62,238 bases of DNA from an uncultured Pelagibacteraceae bacterium (lineage in GTDB: Bacteria > Pseudomonadota > Alphaproteobacteria > Pelagibacterales > Pelagibacteraceae), in assembly GCA_902610515.1 (NCBI GenBank), contig CACLVZ010000001.1, forward strand, positions 160,001-222,238. The letters run 5' to 3'. The stretch's first letter is position 1, and every line of letters begins with the position of its first letter. A program made the translations under genes and the position numbers. Of this stretch, positions 1 to 10,203 are shown one piece after another. Under the pieces are notes generated by a model. The model had not been told where the DNA came from and ran no database searches. It saw only the letters and a program-made list of their open reading frames with translations.

Positions 1-247
1 CCCTACTCCAAAATTCTTTTTGTTCCAAGATATATGCTATTGGCTCTTTCGAGGCTCTTCTGCGTATTAATTGATTAAATTCTAAAATCTGCTTATTGTT
101 TAATTCTTGATCTAAATTAATTAAAACTTCCTCACGTCGTTTACTTAAAACTTTGGACATCAAAATTTCTGAGTCAAGACGATATGAATTAACATGGTTT
201 AACTTAAGTTCTTTTGAGCCAGTATTAATAATATCTAATATTTTCAT
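1..247 (-). CDS. prmC: Peptide chain release factor N5-glutamine methyltransferase, N-terminal part (cut by window edge)
   Basis: The first roughly 82 codons of a leftward gene start with an ATG at 247 and run off the left edge. The translation begins MKILDIINTGSKEL and contains SYRLDSEILMSKVL and RRAEEPIAYILEQKEFW. The last matches the helical N-terminal domain and the 'R..G.P..YI.G..eF' segment of PrmC/HemK. The family methylates the glutamine of the GGQ motif in release factors RF1 and RF2 using SAM. It begins 2 bases after prfA, its substrate gene, which is the usual arrangement. The catalytic NPPY motif would lie outside the window, so the call rests on the N-terminus and the neighbour. 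Confidence 0.85.
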   Translation of the reverse strand, partial: MKILDIINTGSKELKLNHVNSYRLDSEILMSKVLSKRREEVLINLDQELNNKQILEFNQLIRRRASKEPIAYILEQKEFWSR

Positions 248-249
248 AT

Positions 250-1323
250 TTATTTTAAACTTTCTAATTTCATATCTTGATCTTTTAATCTTAGTTGCTG
301 GTTCATATCATCATGTATTTCACCACTAAGAAACTCATCTAATTTATGTAATGTTAAATTTATTCTGTGATCTGTAATTCTCCCTTGAGGAAAATTATAA
401 GTTCTTATCCTCTCTGATCTATCTCCACTCCCAATTTGATTTCTTCTGCTAGATGACCTTTCTTGATCTTTTTTTCTCTTCTCAGCCTCATAAACTCTTG
501 ATCTTAAGATTTTTAATGCTTTAGCTTTATTTTTATGTTGAGATTTTTCATCTTGCTGACTTACTACTATGCCACTTGGAATATGTGTAATTCTTACTGC
601 GCTGTCTGTAGTATTAACTGATTGACCTCCAGGTCCTCCAGCTCTAAAAACATCAATTCTGAGATCGGTATCTTTTATTTGAATGTCAATTTCTTCAACC
701 TCGGGTAAAACTGCTACAGTCGCTGCAGATGTATGCACCCTTCCTTGTGTTTCTGTTTCTGGTATTCTTTGAACTCTGTGAACTCCTGACTCATATTTAA
801 GATATGAATAAATATTATTGCCATTTACTAAAAATATTACCTCTTTAAAACCACCTGCGTCACTTCTAGATATGCTAATCAGTTCTAAAGACCATTTTTT
901 TTTAGAGCAAACTTTTTCATACATTTTAAACAAATCCGAGCAAAAAAGGGAGGCTTCCAAGCCTCCAGTACCAGCTCTTATCTCAACGATAGCATTTTTG
1001 TCATCATCCTCATCTTTTGGCAAAAGAAAAATCTTAAGCTTGTTTTCATAATTTTCTTTTTTTAATTTTATTTCTCCTAAATCTTTTTCAGCCATTTGTA
1101 TAATCTCAGCTCCATTATCTTTATCGCTGAGAATTTGCTCTAAACCTTTTTTTTCGTTTTCAAAGTTTACATACTCTTTTGCAATTCCAATTATATTACC
1201 TAAATTTGAGTACTCTTTCGATTTTCGAGCAAATAGCTTTGACTCTATTTTTCCAGAGGAAAGTTCCTTTTCTAAATCATTATATTTTTCTATAATATCT
1301 TTTACTTTCTCTATTGGAATCAT
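250..1323 (-). CDS. prfA: Peptide chain release factor 1
   Basis: A 357-residue protein of normal RF1 length. It releases the finished peptide at UAA and UAG stop codons on the ribosome. The GGQ motif that reaches the peptidyl transferase centre is at residues 232-234 (RAGGPGGQSVNTTDSAVR). The stop-recognition tripeptide P-E-T of the RF1 'P-x-T' type is near 188-190 (RIPETETQGRVHTSAA). This separates it from RF2, which has SPF there. It is third in a tight leftward operon: ispG ends 2 bases upstream and prmC, which methylates the GGQ glutamine, starts 2 bases downstream. Confidence 0.97.
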   Translation of the reverse strand: MIPIEKVKDIIEKYNDLEKELSSGKIESKLFARKSKEYSNLGNIIGIAKEYVNFENEKKGLEQILSDKDNGAEIIQMAEKDLGEIKLKKENYENKLKIFLLPKDEDDDKNAIVEIRAGTGGLEASLFCSDLFKMYEKVCSKKKWSLELISISRSDAGGFKEVIFLVNGNNIYSYLKYESGVHRVQRIPETETQGRVHTSAATVAVLPEVEEIDIQIKDTDLRIDVFRAGGPGGQSVNTTDSAVRITHIPSGIVVSQQDEKSQHKNKAKALKILRSRVYEAEKRKKDQERSSSRRNQIGSGDRSERIRTYNFPQGRITDHRINLTLHKLDEFLSGEIHDDMNQQLRLKDQDMKLESLK

Positions 1324-1325
1324 TA

Positions 1326-2417
1326 TTAATTATTTTTTTTTACTCTTGCTTCAACTAGCTCCACCACTTTGTCTATGATTTCTGAGCTTGCTACTTTAGA
1401 ATGGGGTATTCCCGATAGGTACAATAAATTATTATCTTGACCGCCGCCCGTTAAGCCTACTTCAGTTTGTGCTGCCTCTCCTGGGCCGTTAACAACGCAA
1501 CCAATTATTGAGAGATTAATAGGTTTTTTTATATGAGACAATTTTTTCTCAAGTTTTTTTACTGTCTCAATGACAGGAAATGCTTGACGTGCACAAGATG
1601 GACAAGAAATAATATTTACACCTCTAGATCGTATTCCTAAAGATTTAAGAATTTCATATCCTGCTTTTACTTCATCTACTGGATCAGATGATAAAGAGAC
1701 TCTTATAGTATCACCTATACCATCCATTAAAAGTTGACCAATGCCTATGGAAGACTTTATGCTGCCTGTAAATAAACCTCCAGCTTCAGTGACTCCTAAA
1801 TGTAGTGGGTAATTACATATCTTAGAAAGCATTTGGTAAGCTTTCACAGTCAAAAAAATATCTGAAGATTTAACACTTATTTTAAAATTAAAAAAATCAT
1901 TGTCCTCAAGTATTTTGATATTATGTTTAGCACTTTCAACTAATGCCTCCGGACAAGGCTCTTTGTATTTTTCTAATAAAAGTTTATCCAATGATCCAGC
2001 ATTAACACCTATTCTAATCGAACAATTATTATTTTTAACAGCCTTTATAATTTCTAAAATTCTTTCTTTTGATCCAATATTACCTGGGTTAATTCTTATG
2101 CAACTTGCTCCATTCTCTGCTGCCTCAATAGCTCGTTTATAGTGAAAGTGAATGTCAGCTACAATTGGAACACTGACATTCTTTGTTATTTTTTTTAAAG
2201 CTTGAGTAGAGCTTTCGTCAGGGCAAGATACTCTTACAATATCTGCTCCTGCCTCTGCTAATGAATTTATTTGATTGATGGTACTTTCTACATCAGTTGT
2301 TAAAGTATTAGTCATCGATTGAACACTTATAACAGAGTTCCCACCAACTGAGATATTTCCAACTTTTATCTCTTTAGTCTTTTTTCTTTTAATAACTCTA
2401 TGAGGTCTTAATTCCAT
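1326..2417 (-). CDS. ispG: 4-hydroxy-3-methylbut-2-en-1-yl diphosphate synthase
   Basis: A 363-residue IspG (GcpE). It converts 2-C-methyl-erythritol 2,4-cyclodiphosphate to HMBPP in the non-mevalonate isoprenoid pathway. The N-terminal TIM-barrel shows the family phrase [12 protein letters not shown] and [11 protein letters not shown]. The C-terminal iron-sulfur part shows [11 protein letters not shown] and [13 protein letters not shown], which supply the three [4Fe-4S] cysteines and the conserved N-G-P-G-E. The length matches the short bacterial form without the plant insert. It sits between lysC and prfA with 1-2 base gaps, so it is probably co-transcribed with them. Confidence 0.97.
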   Translation of the reverse strand: MELRPHRVIKRKKTKEIKVGNISVGGNSVISVQSMTNTLTTDVESTINQINSLAEAGADIVRVSCPDESSTQALKKITKNVSVPIVADIHFHYKRAIEAAENGASCIRINPGNIGSKERILEIIKAVKNNNCSIRIGVNAGSLDKLLLEKYKEPCPEALVESAKHNIKILEDNDFFNFKISVKSSDIFLTVKAYQMLSKICNYPLHLGVTEAGGLFTGSIKSSIGIGQLLMDGIGDTIRVSLSSDPVDEVKAGYEILKSLGIRSRGVNIISCPSCARQAFPVIETVKKLEKKLSHIKKPINLSIIGCVVNGPGEAAQTEVGLTGGGQDNNLLYLSGIPHSKVASSEIIDKVVELVEARVKKNN

Positions 2418-2418
2418 T

Positions 2419-3627
2419 TTAATCTAAGTCAAAAATTGTATGCAATTTTTTAACAGCGTTCAAAGTGTTTTCTTCATCGATTATTACTGACAATTTAATC
2501 TCTGAGGTAGAAATGGCTAAAATATTAATCTTATTGTCTGCTAAACCTCTAAACATTTTATAAGTCACTCCAGGTGTAGACACCATACCTGCTCCTACTA
2601 TTGAGATTTTAGATACCTTATCATTGTGCGTTATGTTTTTATAGACAATATTTTTATTATTTTCTAAAATTTTTTTAGTTTTTAATAAATCTTCTCTCTT
2701 TATTGTAAAAGTAATATCAGTTGTTTTTTGATCAGATGAGACATTTTGAATTACCATATCCACATTTATTTGAGCTTGATTAAGTGGTTCAAATATATTT
2801 GCTGCAACACCTGGTTTATCCTCAACTCCTATAAGGGTGATTTTGGCATCATCTTTTGAGTAAGCTACACCAGTAACACTTTTAGTATAATCAATATTTT
2901 GTTGATTAAAAATTTTTGTCCCTTTTCTATTTGTAAAAGTGGACTTCACTTCTAAAGGTATATCGTAGATCATTGCAGTTTGAACTGCTGATGACTGCAT
3001 TACTTTTGCCCCTAAAGTCGATAATTCTAACATTTCATCATACGAGATTTTTTCAATTTTTTTTGCAAGAGGAATTTTGTTTGGATCAGTTGAATAAACT
3101 CCATCAACATCAGTGTAAATTTCACACGAATCTGCATTAAATAGTTTTGCAATGGCAACTGCGGTCGCGTCCGACCCTCCTCTTCCAATTGTCATGATCT
3201 CACCATTTTTAGATATGCCTTGAAAACCAGGAATTATGGCCACACCTTCCTCTAAAAATTTGTTGATTTTAGAAATATTCATGTTCACTATTCTTGCATT
3301 TGAATGTTCTCCTTCAGTTAAAATTGGAATTTGCCAATTCAACCAAGACTTAGATTTTATATTTTTTTCAATTAATGCACCTGCTAAAAGGGCAGAAGTT
3401 ACTTGTTCTCCAGATGATAAAAGCACATCCAACTCCCGCTTATTAAAATCATTAGAAATCTTTTTTGAGAATTTAATTAATTCATTTGTCTTTCCAGCCA
3501 TAGCTGAAACTACAACAATAACTTTATTACCTGCGTCATGTTCTTTTTTGACTATTTTAGCCACATGTTGAATTCTCTCAATAGTTCCAACAGACGTTCC
3601 ACCAAACTTTAGTACTTTTTTTGCCAT
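2419..3627 (-). CDS. lysC: Aspartate kinase
   Basis: A 402-residue aspartokinase. It phosphorylates aspartate in the first step of the lysine, threonine and methionine pathway. The kinase domain starts with [12 protein letters not shown] and holds [11 protein letters not shown] and [12 protein letters not shown]. Two ACT domains follow from about residue 265 ([36 protein letters not shown]), which in the family bind lysine or threonine for feedback control. It is the first gene of the leftward lysC-ispG-prfA-prmC run. It lies back to back with ubiG across 58 bases, a pairing common in alphaproteobacteria. Confidence 0.96.
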   Translation of the reverse strand: MAKKVLKFGGTSVGTIERIQHVAKIVKKEHDAGNKVIVVVSAMAGKTNELIKFSKKISNDFNKRELDVLLSSGEQVTSALLAGALIEKNIKSKSWLNWQIPILTEGEHSNARIVNMNISKINKFLEEGVAIIPGFQGISKNGEIMTIGRGGSDATAVAIAKLFNADSCEIYTDVDGVYSTDPNKIPLAKKIEKISYDEMLELSTLGAKVMQSSAVQTAMIYDIPLEVKSTFTNRKGTKIFNQQNIDYTKSVTGVAYSKDDAKITLIGVEDKPGVAANIFEPLNQAQINVDMVIQNVSSDQKTTDITFTIKREDLLKTKKILENNKNIVYKNITHNDKVSKISIVGAGMVSTPGVTYKMFRGLADNKINILAISTSEIKLSVIIDEENTLNAVKKLHTIFDLD

Positions 3628-3685
3628 TTTAGAATTAAAAATAATTTAAAAAGATATAAAACTAATTTATATATAAAATAAACAT

Positions 3686-4417
3686 ATGAGTACTATAAAT
3701 AAACAAGAAATTCAAAAGTTTTCAAAGTTAGCAGATGAGTGGTGGGATGTTAATGGCAAATTCAAACCTTTGCATATGTTTAATCCTATAAGGATTGAGT
3801 ATATTATCGAAAAAATTAAGTTTCACTTCAATATTTCAAAAGAAATAAAAAATAATAGATATTTAGAAAATTTGAAAATATTAGATATTGGATGTGGTGG
3901 CGGATTAATAAGCGAGCCGCTTTCAAGGTTAGGTGGAAAAGTAACTGGAATAGACGCCTCAGAAAAAAATGTTAAGGTAGCTAAGTTACATGCTCAAAAA
4001 AATAATCTCAAAATTCGTTATCTACAAAATTCTCCTGAAAAATTTGAAGAATATAACTCTTATGATATTATTTTGAATTTAGAAATTGTTGAACATGTCG
4101 ATGATATTAATCTTTATATAAAATCCTGTGAAAAATTACTTAAAAAGAATGGTTTAATGTTCACCGCTACTATCAATAGAACATTTACTTCATATGTAAA
4201 AGCTATTATTGGCGCTGAATACGTATTGAGGTGGTTGCCGATAGGAACCCACGAATGGAGTAAATTTATAAAACCAGAAGAACTTGAAAATTACTTAAAT
4301 GAAAATAATTTTAAAACAATAGACGTAAAAGGATTAGAATTTAATCCAATATTTAGAAAATGGAAAAGATCGGATGATTTTTCTGTAAATTATATAATTT
4401 GTAGTAAAAAAAATTAA
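3686..4417 (+). CDS. ubiG: Ubiquinone biosynthesis O-methyltransferase
   Basis: A 243-residue class I SAM methyltransferase. UbiG carries out the two O-methylations of ubiquinone synthesis at the inner membrane surface. Family features are the N-terminal KFSKLADEWWDVNGKFKPLHMFNPIR, the SAM loop LDIGCGGGLISEPLSRLG, acidic IDASEKNV, and EIVEHVDD. C-terminal TINRTFTSYVKAIIGAEYVLRWLPIGTHEWSKF is also UbiG-specific. Its last 4 bases overlap the end of the convergent DUF1178 gene. Confidence 0.96.
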   Translation: MSTINKQEIQKFSKLADEWWDVNGKFKPLHMFNPIRIEYIIEKIKFHFNISKEIKNNRYLENLKILDIGCGGGLISEPLSRLGGKVTGIDASEKNVKVAKLHAQKNNLKIRYLQNSPEKFEEYNSYDIILNLEIVEHVDDINLYIKSCEKLLKKNGLMFTATINRTFTSYVKAIIGAEYVLRWLPIGTHEWSKFIKPEELENYLNENNFKTIDVKGLEFNPIFRKWKRSDDFSVNYIICSKKN

Positions 4418-4836
4418 TTATCTTTACTGACCCAAGGTATACTTAGAAGATCAATTCCTTCGTCCACTAATTCTTCTCTCTCTTTTTGAGTAGTTGTTCC
4501 ATAAATTAATCTCTTATTTTTTTTATCATAATAAATATCTCTAACCTCTTTACTGAAATTTTTCCCCACATTTTCAAAGTTTTTTTCAATAAAGTTTCTG
4601 AATTTAAGTAACTCTCTTTTTTCAGCATTTAAAAGTTTATCAAGTTTACGTAAATTTGTACTTTTTTTATCCATGATTGATACCCTTGGTGCCATTATTG
4701 ATTTAGAAACTTCTTTTGAAGAGCAATAAATGCACTCTAATAATCTTTTTTTTGATAATTTTTCAAATTCGTTCGAGTTAGAAAACCAACTCTCAAATTC
4801 ATGGTTGTTTACGCATTTTAAATTATATTTGATCAT
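4414..4836 (-). CDS. DUF1178 family protein (putative zinc-ribbon)
   Basis: A 140-residue protein of the DUF1178 family, found mainly in alpha- and betaproteobacteria and of unknown function. The N-terminus IKYNLKCVNNHEFESWFSNSNEF is typical. C8 and the pair C35/C38 (LLECIYCSS) could form a zinc ribbon. The middle SIMAPRVS and the C-terminal region TTQKEREELVDEGIDLLSIPWV also follow the family. It starts 2 bases after argJ and is probably translated from the same mRNA. No reaction can be assigned from the sequence. Confidence 0.85.
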   Translation of the reverse strand: MIKYNLKCVNNHEFESWFSNSNEFEKLSKKRLLECIYCSSKEVSKSIMAPRVSIMDKKSTNLRKLDKLLNAEKRELLKFRNFIEKNFENVGKNFSKEVRDIYYDKKNKRLIYGTTTQKEREELVDEGIDLLSIPWVSKDN

Positions 4837-4838
4837 TT

Positions 4839-6143
4839 TTAATTTCTATAATCTGTATTTATATCAATATAATCGTGAGTAAAATCGCAAGTATAGCATT
4901 TGAATGCGTCATTTCCGAGTTTTAAATTTATTTCAATTTCAATAGAGTCCCACTCCATATATTCTTTTAATTTTTTTTCATCATAATTTTCAGAAATTTT
5001 TCCATTTTCTGCAACTATATAATCTCCTATTTTGATTTTTAATTTTTTGATATCAACTAATTCACCAGATTTTCCGATACCCATGACTATTCTGCCCCAA
5101 TTAGGGTCTTCTCCTGCAACCGCTGTTTTAACTAGAGGTGAGTTAGCTATGGCAAATGCAATACTTTTTGCACTTCCTAAAGATTTAGCGTTTATTACAT
5201 TTATTGTTAAAAATTTTTTTGCTCCTTCTCCATCTACTACAATTTGTTTTGCAAGGTTAAGACAAAGTTTTTTTAATGCTAGTTGAAATTTTTGAATAAT
5301 TTTATCATTCAAAGATAGGTTTTGACCAACTTTTAACATTCTAGTAGAGAAAATTGAAACCATATCGTTTGTTGATTGATCGCTATCAACAGTGATTGCA
5401 TTAAAAGAATTAGCGACAGCTCTTTTTAAAAGGGTCTTAAGCAAATTAGAGTTAATGTCTGCATTAGTAAATATAAATGATAGCATCGTAGCAAGGTTCG
5501 GCGCTATCATGCCTGAGCCTTTTGCTATCCCACAAATTCTAATGAGTTCATCTCCAACAATAATCTCCTCATAAGCTAACTTTGGCTTTGTATCTGTTGT
5601 CATTATTGCAGAAGCAATTTTTAACCAGTACATCTTATTTTGATCTTTTCTAAGTTTATCTACTAAGTTTGGCAGTCTTTCTTTAATTTTGTCTACTGGA
5701 AATTCCTCTCCTATCACTCCTGTTGATGCAAAGATTAGATCCTTGATTTTCACAGTTTCGCTTGTTCCTTTTTGTGATTTTGACTCTTTTATAGTAAGAA
5801 TTCTTGAGAGAGTCTTCGCTAATGTATCTATACTCTCTTTGCCTTGTCTGCCCGTAAATGTATTTGCATTTTTTGTGTTAACCAATAAGCCTTTAATAAT
5901 TTTTTTATGAGCACTATTATTCCAAGGAATAAACTCAGAAGTAATAGTATTTGATGTTGTTAAAGAAGCGTAGTTAGCGCCTTTTGTAAAATAAAAAAGC
6001 GCTAAATCATCTCTTCCGTCTCCATACAAATCTGCCGAAATAGAGGACATTTCGAGACCCTCTATTTGCTTTAAGCTTTGAAACTCTCCCATTTTTGAGA
6101 GTTTAGATTTATCTTTTAAAAAGTTTTTTATATTAATTGTCAT
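4839..6143 (-). CDS. argJ: Bifunctional glutamate N-acetyltransferase / amino-acid acetyltransferase
   Basis: A 434-residue ArgJ. It transfers the acetyl group from N-acetylornithine to glutamate (cyclic arginine pathway); some members also use acetyl-CoA. The precursor self-cleaves before the threonine of the conserved stretch GSGMIAPNLATML, which is intact here and predicts alpha and beta subunits. Other signatures are FASTGVIGEEFP, TVDSDQSTNDM and VAGEDPNWGRIVMGIGKSG. The gene lies divergent from secA with 44 bases between starts. argB, the next enzyme, is in another operon at 19476. Confidence 0.96.
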   Translation of the reverse strand: MTINIKNFLKDKSKLSKMGEFQSLKQIEGLEMSSISADLYGDGRDDLALFYFTKGANYASLTTSNTITSEFIPWNNSAHKKIIKGLLVNTKNANTFTGRQGKESIDTLAKTLSRILTIKESKSQKGTSETVKIKDLIFASTGVIGEEFPVDKIKERLPNLVDKLRKDQNKMYWLKIASAIMTTDTKPKLAYEEIIVGDELIRICGIAKGSGMIAPNLATMLSFIFTNADINSNLLKTLLKRAVANSFNAITVDSDQSTNDMVSIFSTRMLKVGQNLSLNDKIIQKFQLALKKLCLNLAKQIVVDGEGAKKFLTINVINAKSLGSAKSIAFAIANSPLVKTAVAGEDPNWGRIVMGIGKSGELVDIKKLKIKIGDYIVAENGKISENYDEKKLKEYMEWDSIEIEINLKLGNDAFKCYTCDFTHDYIDINTDYRN

Positions 6144-6187
6144 TATTACTGTTTAATTTAAATTATAAATACATATATAGATGTATA

Positions 6188-8749
6188 ATGAATTTATTTA
6201 CAAGAACTTTTAGTAAAATATTTAAAAGCTCTAATCAACAAGAATTAGATAAAATTCAAAACTTAATAGCGGCTATAAATAGTAAAGAGAACGAATTTAA
6301 AACATTAAGTCAAAGCGATATTAAAGCCAAAACTACGAGCTTTAAGAAAAATGTTCAAAATGGTTCTTTGAAATTAGAGGAAATAATATCTGAGTCTTTT
6401 GCTTTGGTCAGAGAGGCAGCTAGAAGAACCTTGGGTGAAAGACACTATGATGTTCAATTAGCAGGTGGAATAATATTGCATAAAGGCAAAATTGCAGAAA
6501 TGAAAACGGGTGAGGGAAAAACTTTAGTATCAACACTCCCAGCTTATCTTAATTGCCTAACAGGAAGAGGAGTTCACATAGTTACTGTCAATGATTATTT
6601 AGCAAAAAGAGACTCGGAATGGATGGGCAAAGTTTTTAATTATTTAGGTGTGTCAACTGGTTGTATAACAAATGATTTAACCGACGATGAGAGAAAAAAA
6701 AATTATGCCTGCGATATTACGTATGCAACGAATAATGAATTAGGATTTGATTATCTAAGAGATAATATGAAATATGAAATTACCGAAATGGTACAGCGAT
6801 CTCATCATTTCTGTATAGTTGATGAGGTAGATAGTATACTCATAGATGAGTCTAGAACTCCTTTAATAATTTCTGGCAAAATAGAAGATAAAGCAACTCT
6901 TTATTTAACGTCTAATAATTTTGTAAGCCATTTACAAAAATCAGATTATGAATTGGATGAAAAAAATAAAAATGTAATTTTAACTGATAATGGTGTTGAT
7001 AGGATTGAAAAATTAGCAGCAAGAAATAATATTTTAAAAAATAATAATTTTTATGATCCAGCAAATTTAGAACTCGTTCATCACATTAATCAAGCTTTAA
7101 AATCTAATTTGATATTTCAAAAAGATAAAGATTATATTGTGAGAGATGGTAAAGTTCAAATTATAGATGAATTTACAGGTCGAGTGCTTGATGGTAGAAG
7201 GTTTTCAGACGGTCTACACCAAGCTATTGAGGCTAAAGAAAATGTTAAAATAGAGCAAGAGAATCAAACCTTAGCATCTGTGACTTATCAAAACTACTTT
7301 AGACTTTATGAAAAGTTAGCTGGTATGACTGGTACAGCAATGACCGAGTCTGAAGAATTTTATGATATTTATAAATTAAATGTGGTTTCAATACCTACAA
7401 ACAAAAAAATGATTCGTGAAGATTTTAATGATCAAGTATTTAGGACTGAAAAGGAAAAATATAATGCAATTACTAATAAAATTATTGATTGTAACAAGAA
7501 AGGGCAACCAGTTTTAGTAGGCACTACTAGTATCGAAAAATCTGAGAAAATTTCCTCTTATCTAAGAGAAAAAAATGTCAGGCATAATATTTTAAACGCG
7601 AAGCAACATGACAAAGAGGCAAAAATAATTGCAGAAGCAGGTAAGATTGGTACAGTCACGATCGCTACTAATATGGCTGGAAGAGGAACTGACATTAAAT
7701 TAGGTGGTAATAAAGATTTTTTCAATCAACAAAAACCAATTAATATTGATGAATTTAAAAAAAATGAGGACAAAGTAAAAGATTTAGGTGGATTATTTGT
7801 TATTGGAACCGAAAGACATGAAAGTAGAAGAATTGACAATCAACTTAGAGGTAGATCTGGAAGACAAGGAGATCCCGGAGGAACTATATTTTTTATAAGT
7901 CTGCAAGATGAGTTAATGAGAATATTTGGAGGAGACTCAATTGACGGAATGCTAAAAAAACTTGGTTTGAAAGAAAATGAGTCAATTAATCACCCTTGGA
8001 TTAATAAGGCTATGGAGCGTGCACAAAAAAAAGTTGAGACAAGAAATTTTGATATAAGAAAAACTTTAATTAAATTTGATGATGTGATGAATGATCAAAG
8101 ACAAGTAATTTTTTCTCAAAGATTAAAGATTTTAAAACAAAACGATATTGCCGAAGTTTTAAATGAATTTTTTGAAGAAATTTTAAAAGATTTAGACAGT
8201 ATCTATATAAATTATAAAAAATCTCACGATGAAAAATTTCTTACAGAGATAAAAAATATAACTGGCAACTCAATTGATGAAAAAAAGTTGATTGATCTAG
8301 CAACAGGCAAAAAAGATGTTTTTGTCAATGAAATAAGGAGCATATTTTTAAAAAAAAAGAAAAATAGAGTGGATTTAATTGGAGAACAACAGAACAAAAC
8401 TTTGGAAAAAAAAATTTTCTTACAAATAATAGATTATTCATGGCGTTCACATCTACAATATTTAGAACAATTGAGACAAGTGATTGGTTTAAGGCAATAC
8501 GGTCAAAAAGATCCGTTATCCGAATTTAAAAAAGAAGCTTTTGTTCTTTTTGAAACTTTGCTGACAAAAATTAAAATAGACTTAATAAAACTCTTGCTCA
8601 ATTTAAATATTGTAGTCTCAGCTTCAGAAAATACAAAAGAAAGATCTAATAACTCTAAAGCTGTAACTGAATTTAAAAAAGTTGGACGAAATGAGAAGTG
8701 TCCATGTGGTTCAGGAAAAAAATTTAAGCATTGCCATGGTGATATATAA
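6188..8749 (+). CDS. secA: Preprotein translocase ATPase SecA
   Basis: The motor ATPase that drives unfolded preproteins through SecYEG. I use the ATG at 6188 (MNLFTRTFSKIF, 853 residues), because an upstream ATG at 6137 adds 17 residues not seen in SecA and overlaps the start of argJ. Walker A is MKTGEGKTLVSTLPA at about residue 105. Walker B/DEAD is IVDEVDSILIDES. Helicase motifs TNMAGRGTDIKLGG and LRGRSGRQGDPG are intact. The C-terminal SEC-C zinc motif, NEKCPCGSGKKFKHCHG, contacts SecB and lipids in the family. The gene is complete and ends 2 bases from the convergent photolyase gene. Confidence 0.97.
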   Translation: MNLFTRTFSKIFKSSNQQELDKIQNLIAAINSKENEFKTLSQSDIKAKTTSFKKNVQNGSLKLEEIISESFALVREAARRTLGERHYDVQLAGGIILHKGKIAEMKTGEGKTLVSTLPAYLNCLTGRGVHIVTVNDYLAKRDSEWMGKVFNYLGVSTGCITNDLTDDERKKNYACDITYATNNELGFDYLRDNMKYEITEMVQRSHHFCIVDEVDSILIDESRTPLIISGKIEDKATLYLTSNNFVSHLQKSDYELDEKNKNVILTDNGVDRIEKLAARNNILKNNNFYDPANLELVHHINQALKSNLIFQKDKDYIVRDGKVQIIDEFTGRVLDGRRFSDGLHQAIEAKENVKIEQENQTLASVTYQNYFRLYEKLAGMTGTAMTESEEFYDIYKLNVVSIPTNKKMIREDFNDQVFRTEKEKYNAITNKIIDCNKKGQPVLVGTTSIEKSEKISSYLREKNVRHNILNAKQHDKEAKIIAEAGKIGTVTIATNMAGRGTDIKLGGNKDFFNQQKPINIDEFKKNEDKVKDLGGLFVIGTERHESRRIDNQLRGRSGRQGDPGGTIFFISLQDELMRIFGGDSIDGMLKKLGLKENESINHPWINKAMERAQKKVETRNFDIRKTLIKFDDVMNDQRQVIFSQRLKILKQNDIAEVLNEFFEEILKDLDSIYINYKKSHDEKFLTEIKNITGNSIDEKKLIDLATGKKDVFVNEIRSIFLKKKKNRVDLIGEQQNKTLEKKIFLQIIDYSWRSHLQYLEQLRQVIGLRQYGQKDPLSEFKKEAFVLFETLLTKIKIDLIKLLLNLNIVVSASENTKERSNNSKAVTEFKKVGRNEKCPCGSGKKFKHCHGDI

Positions 8750-8751
8750 TT

Positions 8752-10149
8752 TTAAAGATTTTTAAAGGCTGCTAAGGCTTTGGATCTTGCATGCTCATGT
8801 ATCACTATTGGTTCTGGGTAATCTTTTCCTAAATTTAGAATTTTTTTATCTTTAACTTCCCATGGCCTGTGAATAAATTTTTTGGGGAGGTTTTTAAGCT
8901 CAGGCACCCATTTTTTTACATAATCACCTTCTTTATCAAATTTTTCTCCTTGAAGGATTGGATTAAATATTCTGAAGTATGGGGCGGCATCCGCTCCACA
9001 ACCGGCTACCCACTGCCATCCCGAAATATTATTAGCTTCATTATAATCAAGTAAACAATTTTTAAAATATTTTTCTCCTTCTTTCCAATCTATAAGTAAA
9101 TGTTTCACTAAAAATGATCCTGTAATCATTCTTACTCTATTATGCATCCAACCAGTTGAGTTTAGTTCCCTCATCCCGGCATCAACTATAGGATATCCAG
9201 TTAATCCTTTCTTCCATGCTGTTAAAAATTTCTTATTTTTTTCCCAAGGAAAATTATCAAATTTTTTAGAGTAATTTCCACTTAACATGTGTGGAAAAAA
9301 ATTTATTAGCGAATGGTTAAACTCTCGCCAACCTATTTCTGCCAAAAATTTATTGACACCTTTTTTTTTAATTTTGATACATTCTTCCCATACAGTTTCA
9401 ACATGAATTTGGCCATGTTTTATGTAAGGAGATAATTTTGATGTTCCAAAATTGTTAGGGAAATTTCTTCCCTCAGAATATTCGTTAATTTTGTCTTGAA
9501 TAAAACTTTTTAACTTTTTTGTTGCTATTTCCTCACTCGGTTGCCAATTTTTTTCAAATTTTTTATATATATCTTTCGTAGATAATAATTGGTCTAATTT
9601 AATAGTATTTTTAAAAAATGAAGTTCTATTTTTGCACTTAGATATCTTTTTTTCTTGTAAGGGAATTTTATCTAGATAAACTTTTTCAGCATTCCTCCAA
9701 AAAGGAGTAAAAACTTTAAAAGGTGTTCCATCTCCTTTTAAAACTTCATTAAATTCATTTAAAATATTTCCCTTGAATATTTTAAATTGAATTCTTTTAT
9801 TTTTAAAGTTTTTCGATAAGTAATTATCAAATTTCAAGTAATTCGGCTCGTAGACTTTGTTCCAATAAATTGAAAAGTTTTCCTTGTGAAAAAGCTTGTC
9901 AAAAAAAGACCTATAAGTATTTACTTCAATAATTTCTAAATTAATATTTTGTTTTTCAAGTTTTTTCTTAAATTCTTCTAAAGATTTTAAAACCCACCAT
10001 TTTTGGGCTTCCTGAGACTCAAATTTTTGTTTTTTATAAAGATAAAAAGCTACTACTTGATCGTGATTTTTTGTTGCTTCGATTAAAGCGAGATTTCTTT
10101 TAAACCTAAAATCATCTTTTAACCAAAATAAACCAACATTCTTTGACAT
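8752..10149 (-). CDS. phrB: Deoxyribodipyrimidine photo-lyase / cryptochrome family
   Basis: A 465-residue photolyase-family flavoprotein. The N-terminal Rossmann antenna domain begins VGLFWLKDDFRFKRNLAL. The FAD-binding C-terminal half contains TSKLSPYIKHGQIH, GWREFNH, GYPIVDAGMRELNSTGWMHNRVRM and GWQWVAGCGADAAPYFRIFNP. These are the class I CPD photolyase signatures, with conserved tryptophans for electron transfer. It probably repairs UV-made cyclobutane pyrimidine dimers using light, which fits a surface-water bacterium. A regulatory cryptochrome role cannot be excluded from sequence alone. Confidence 0.9.
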   Translation of the reverse strand: MSKNVGLFWLKDDFRFKRNLALIEATKNHDQVVAFYLYKKQKFESQEAQKWWVLKSLEEFKKKLEKQNINLEIIEVNTYRSFFDKLFHKENFSIYWNKVYEPNYLKFDNYLSKNFKNKRIQFKIFKGNILNEFNEVLKGDGTPFKVFTPFWRNAEKVYLDKIPLQEKKISKCKNRTSFFKNTIKLDQLLSTKDIYKKFEKNWQPSEEIATKKLKSFIQDKINEYSEGRNFPNNFGTSKLSPYIKHGQIHVETVWEECIKIKKKGVNKFLAEIGWREFNHSLINFFPHMLSGNYSKKFDNFPWEKNKKFLTAWKKGLTGYPIVDAGMRELNSTGWMHNRVRMITGSFLVKHLLIDWKEGEKYFKNCLLDYNEANNISGWQWVAGCGADAAPYFRIFNPILQGEKFDKEGDYVKKWVPELKNLPKKFIHRPWEVKDKKILNLGKDYPEPIVIHEHARSKALAAFKNL

Positions 10150-10203
10150 ATCTTCTACTTTAGCAAATTTGTTTTAAAATATCGATGTGCATTTATTGTT
10201 AGG

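Noticed and set aside
818-1051. Open frames opposite prfA and similar antisense frames in most genes
   Set aside because: They are shadows of strongly conserved genes and show no start context or family sequence of their own.
6137-6187. Longer SecA start
   Set aside because: The extra 17 residues do not resemble SecA and overlap the argJ start. The ATG at 6188 gives the normal N-terminus.
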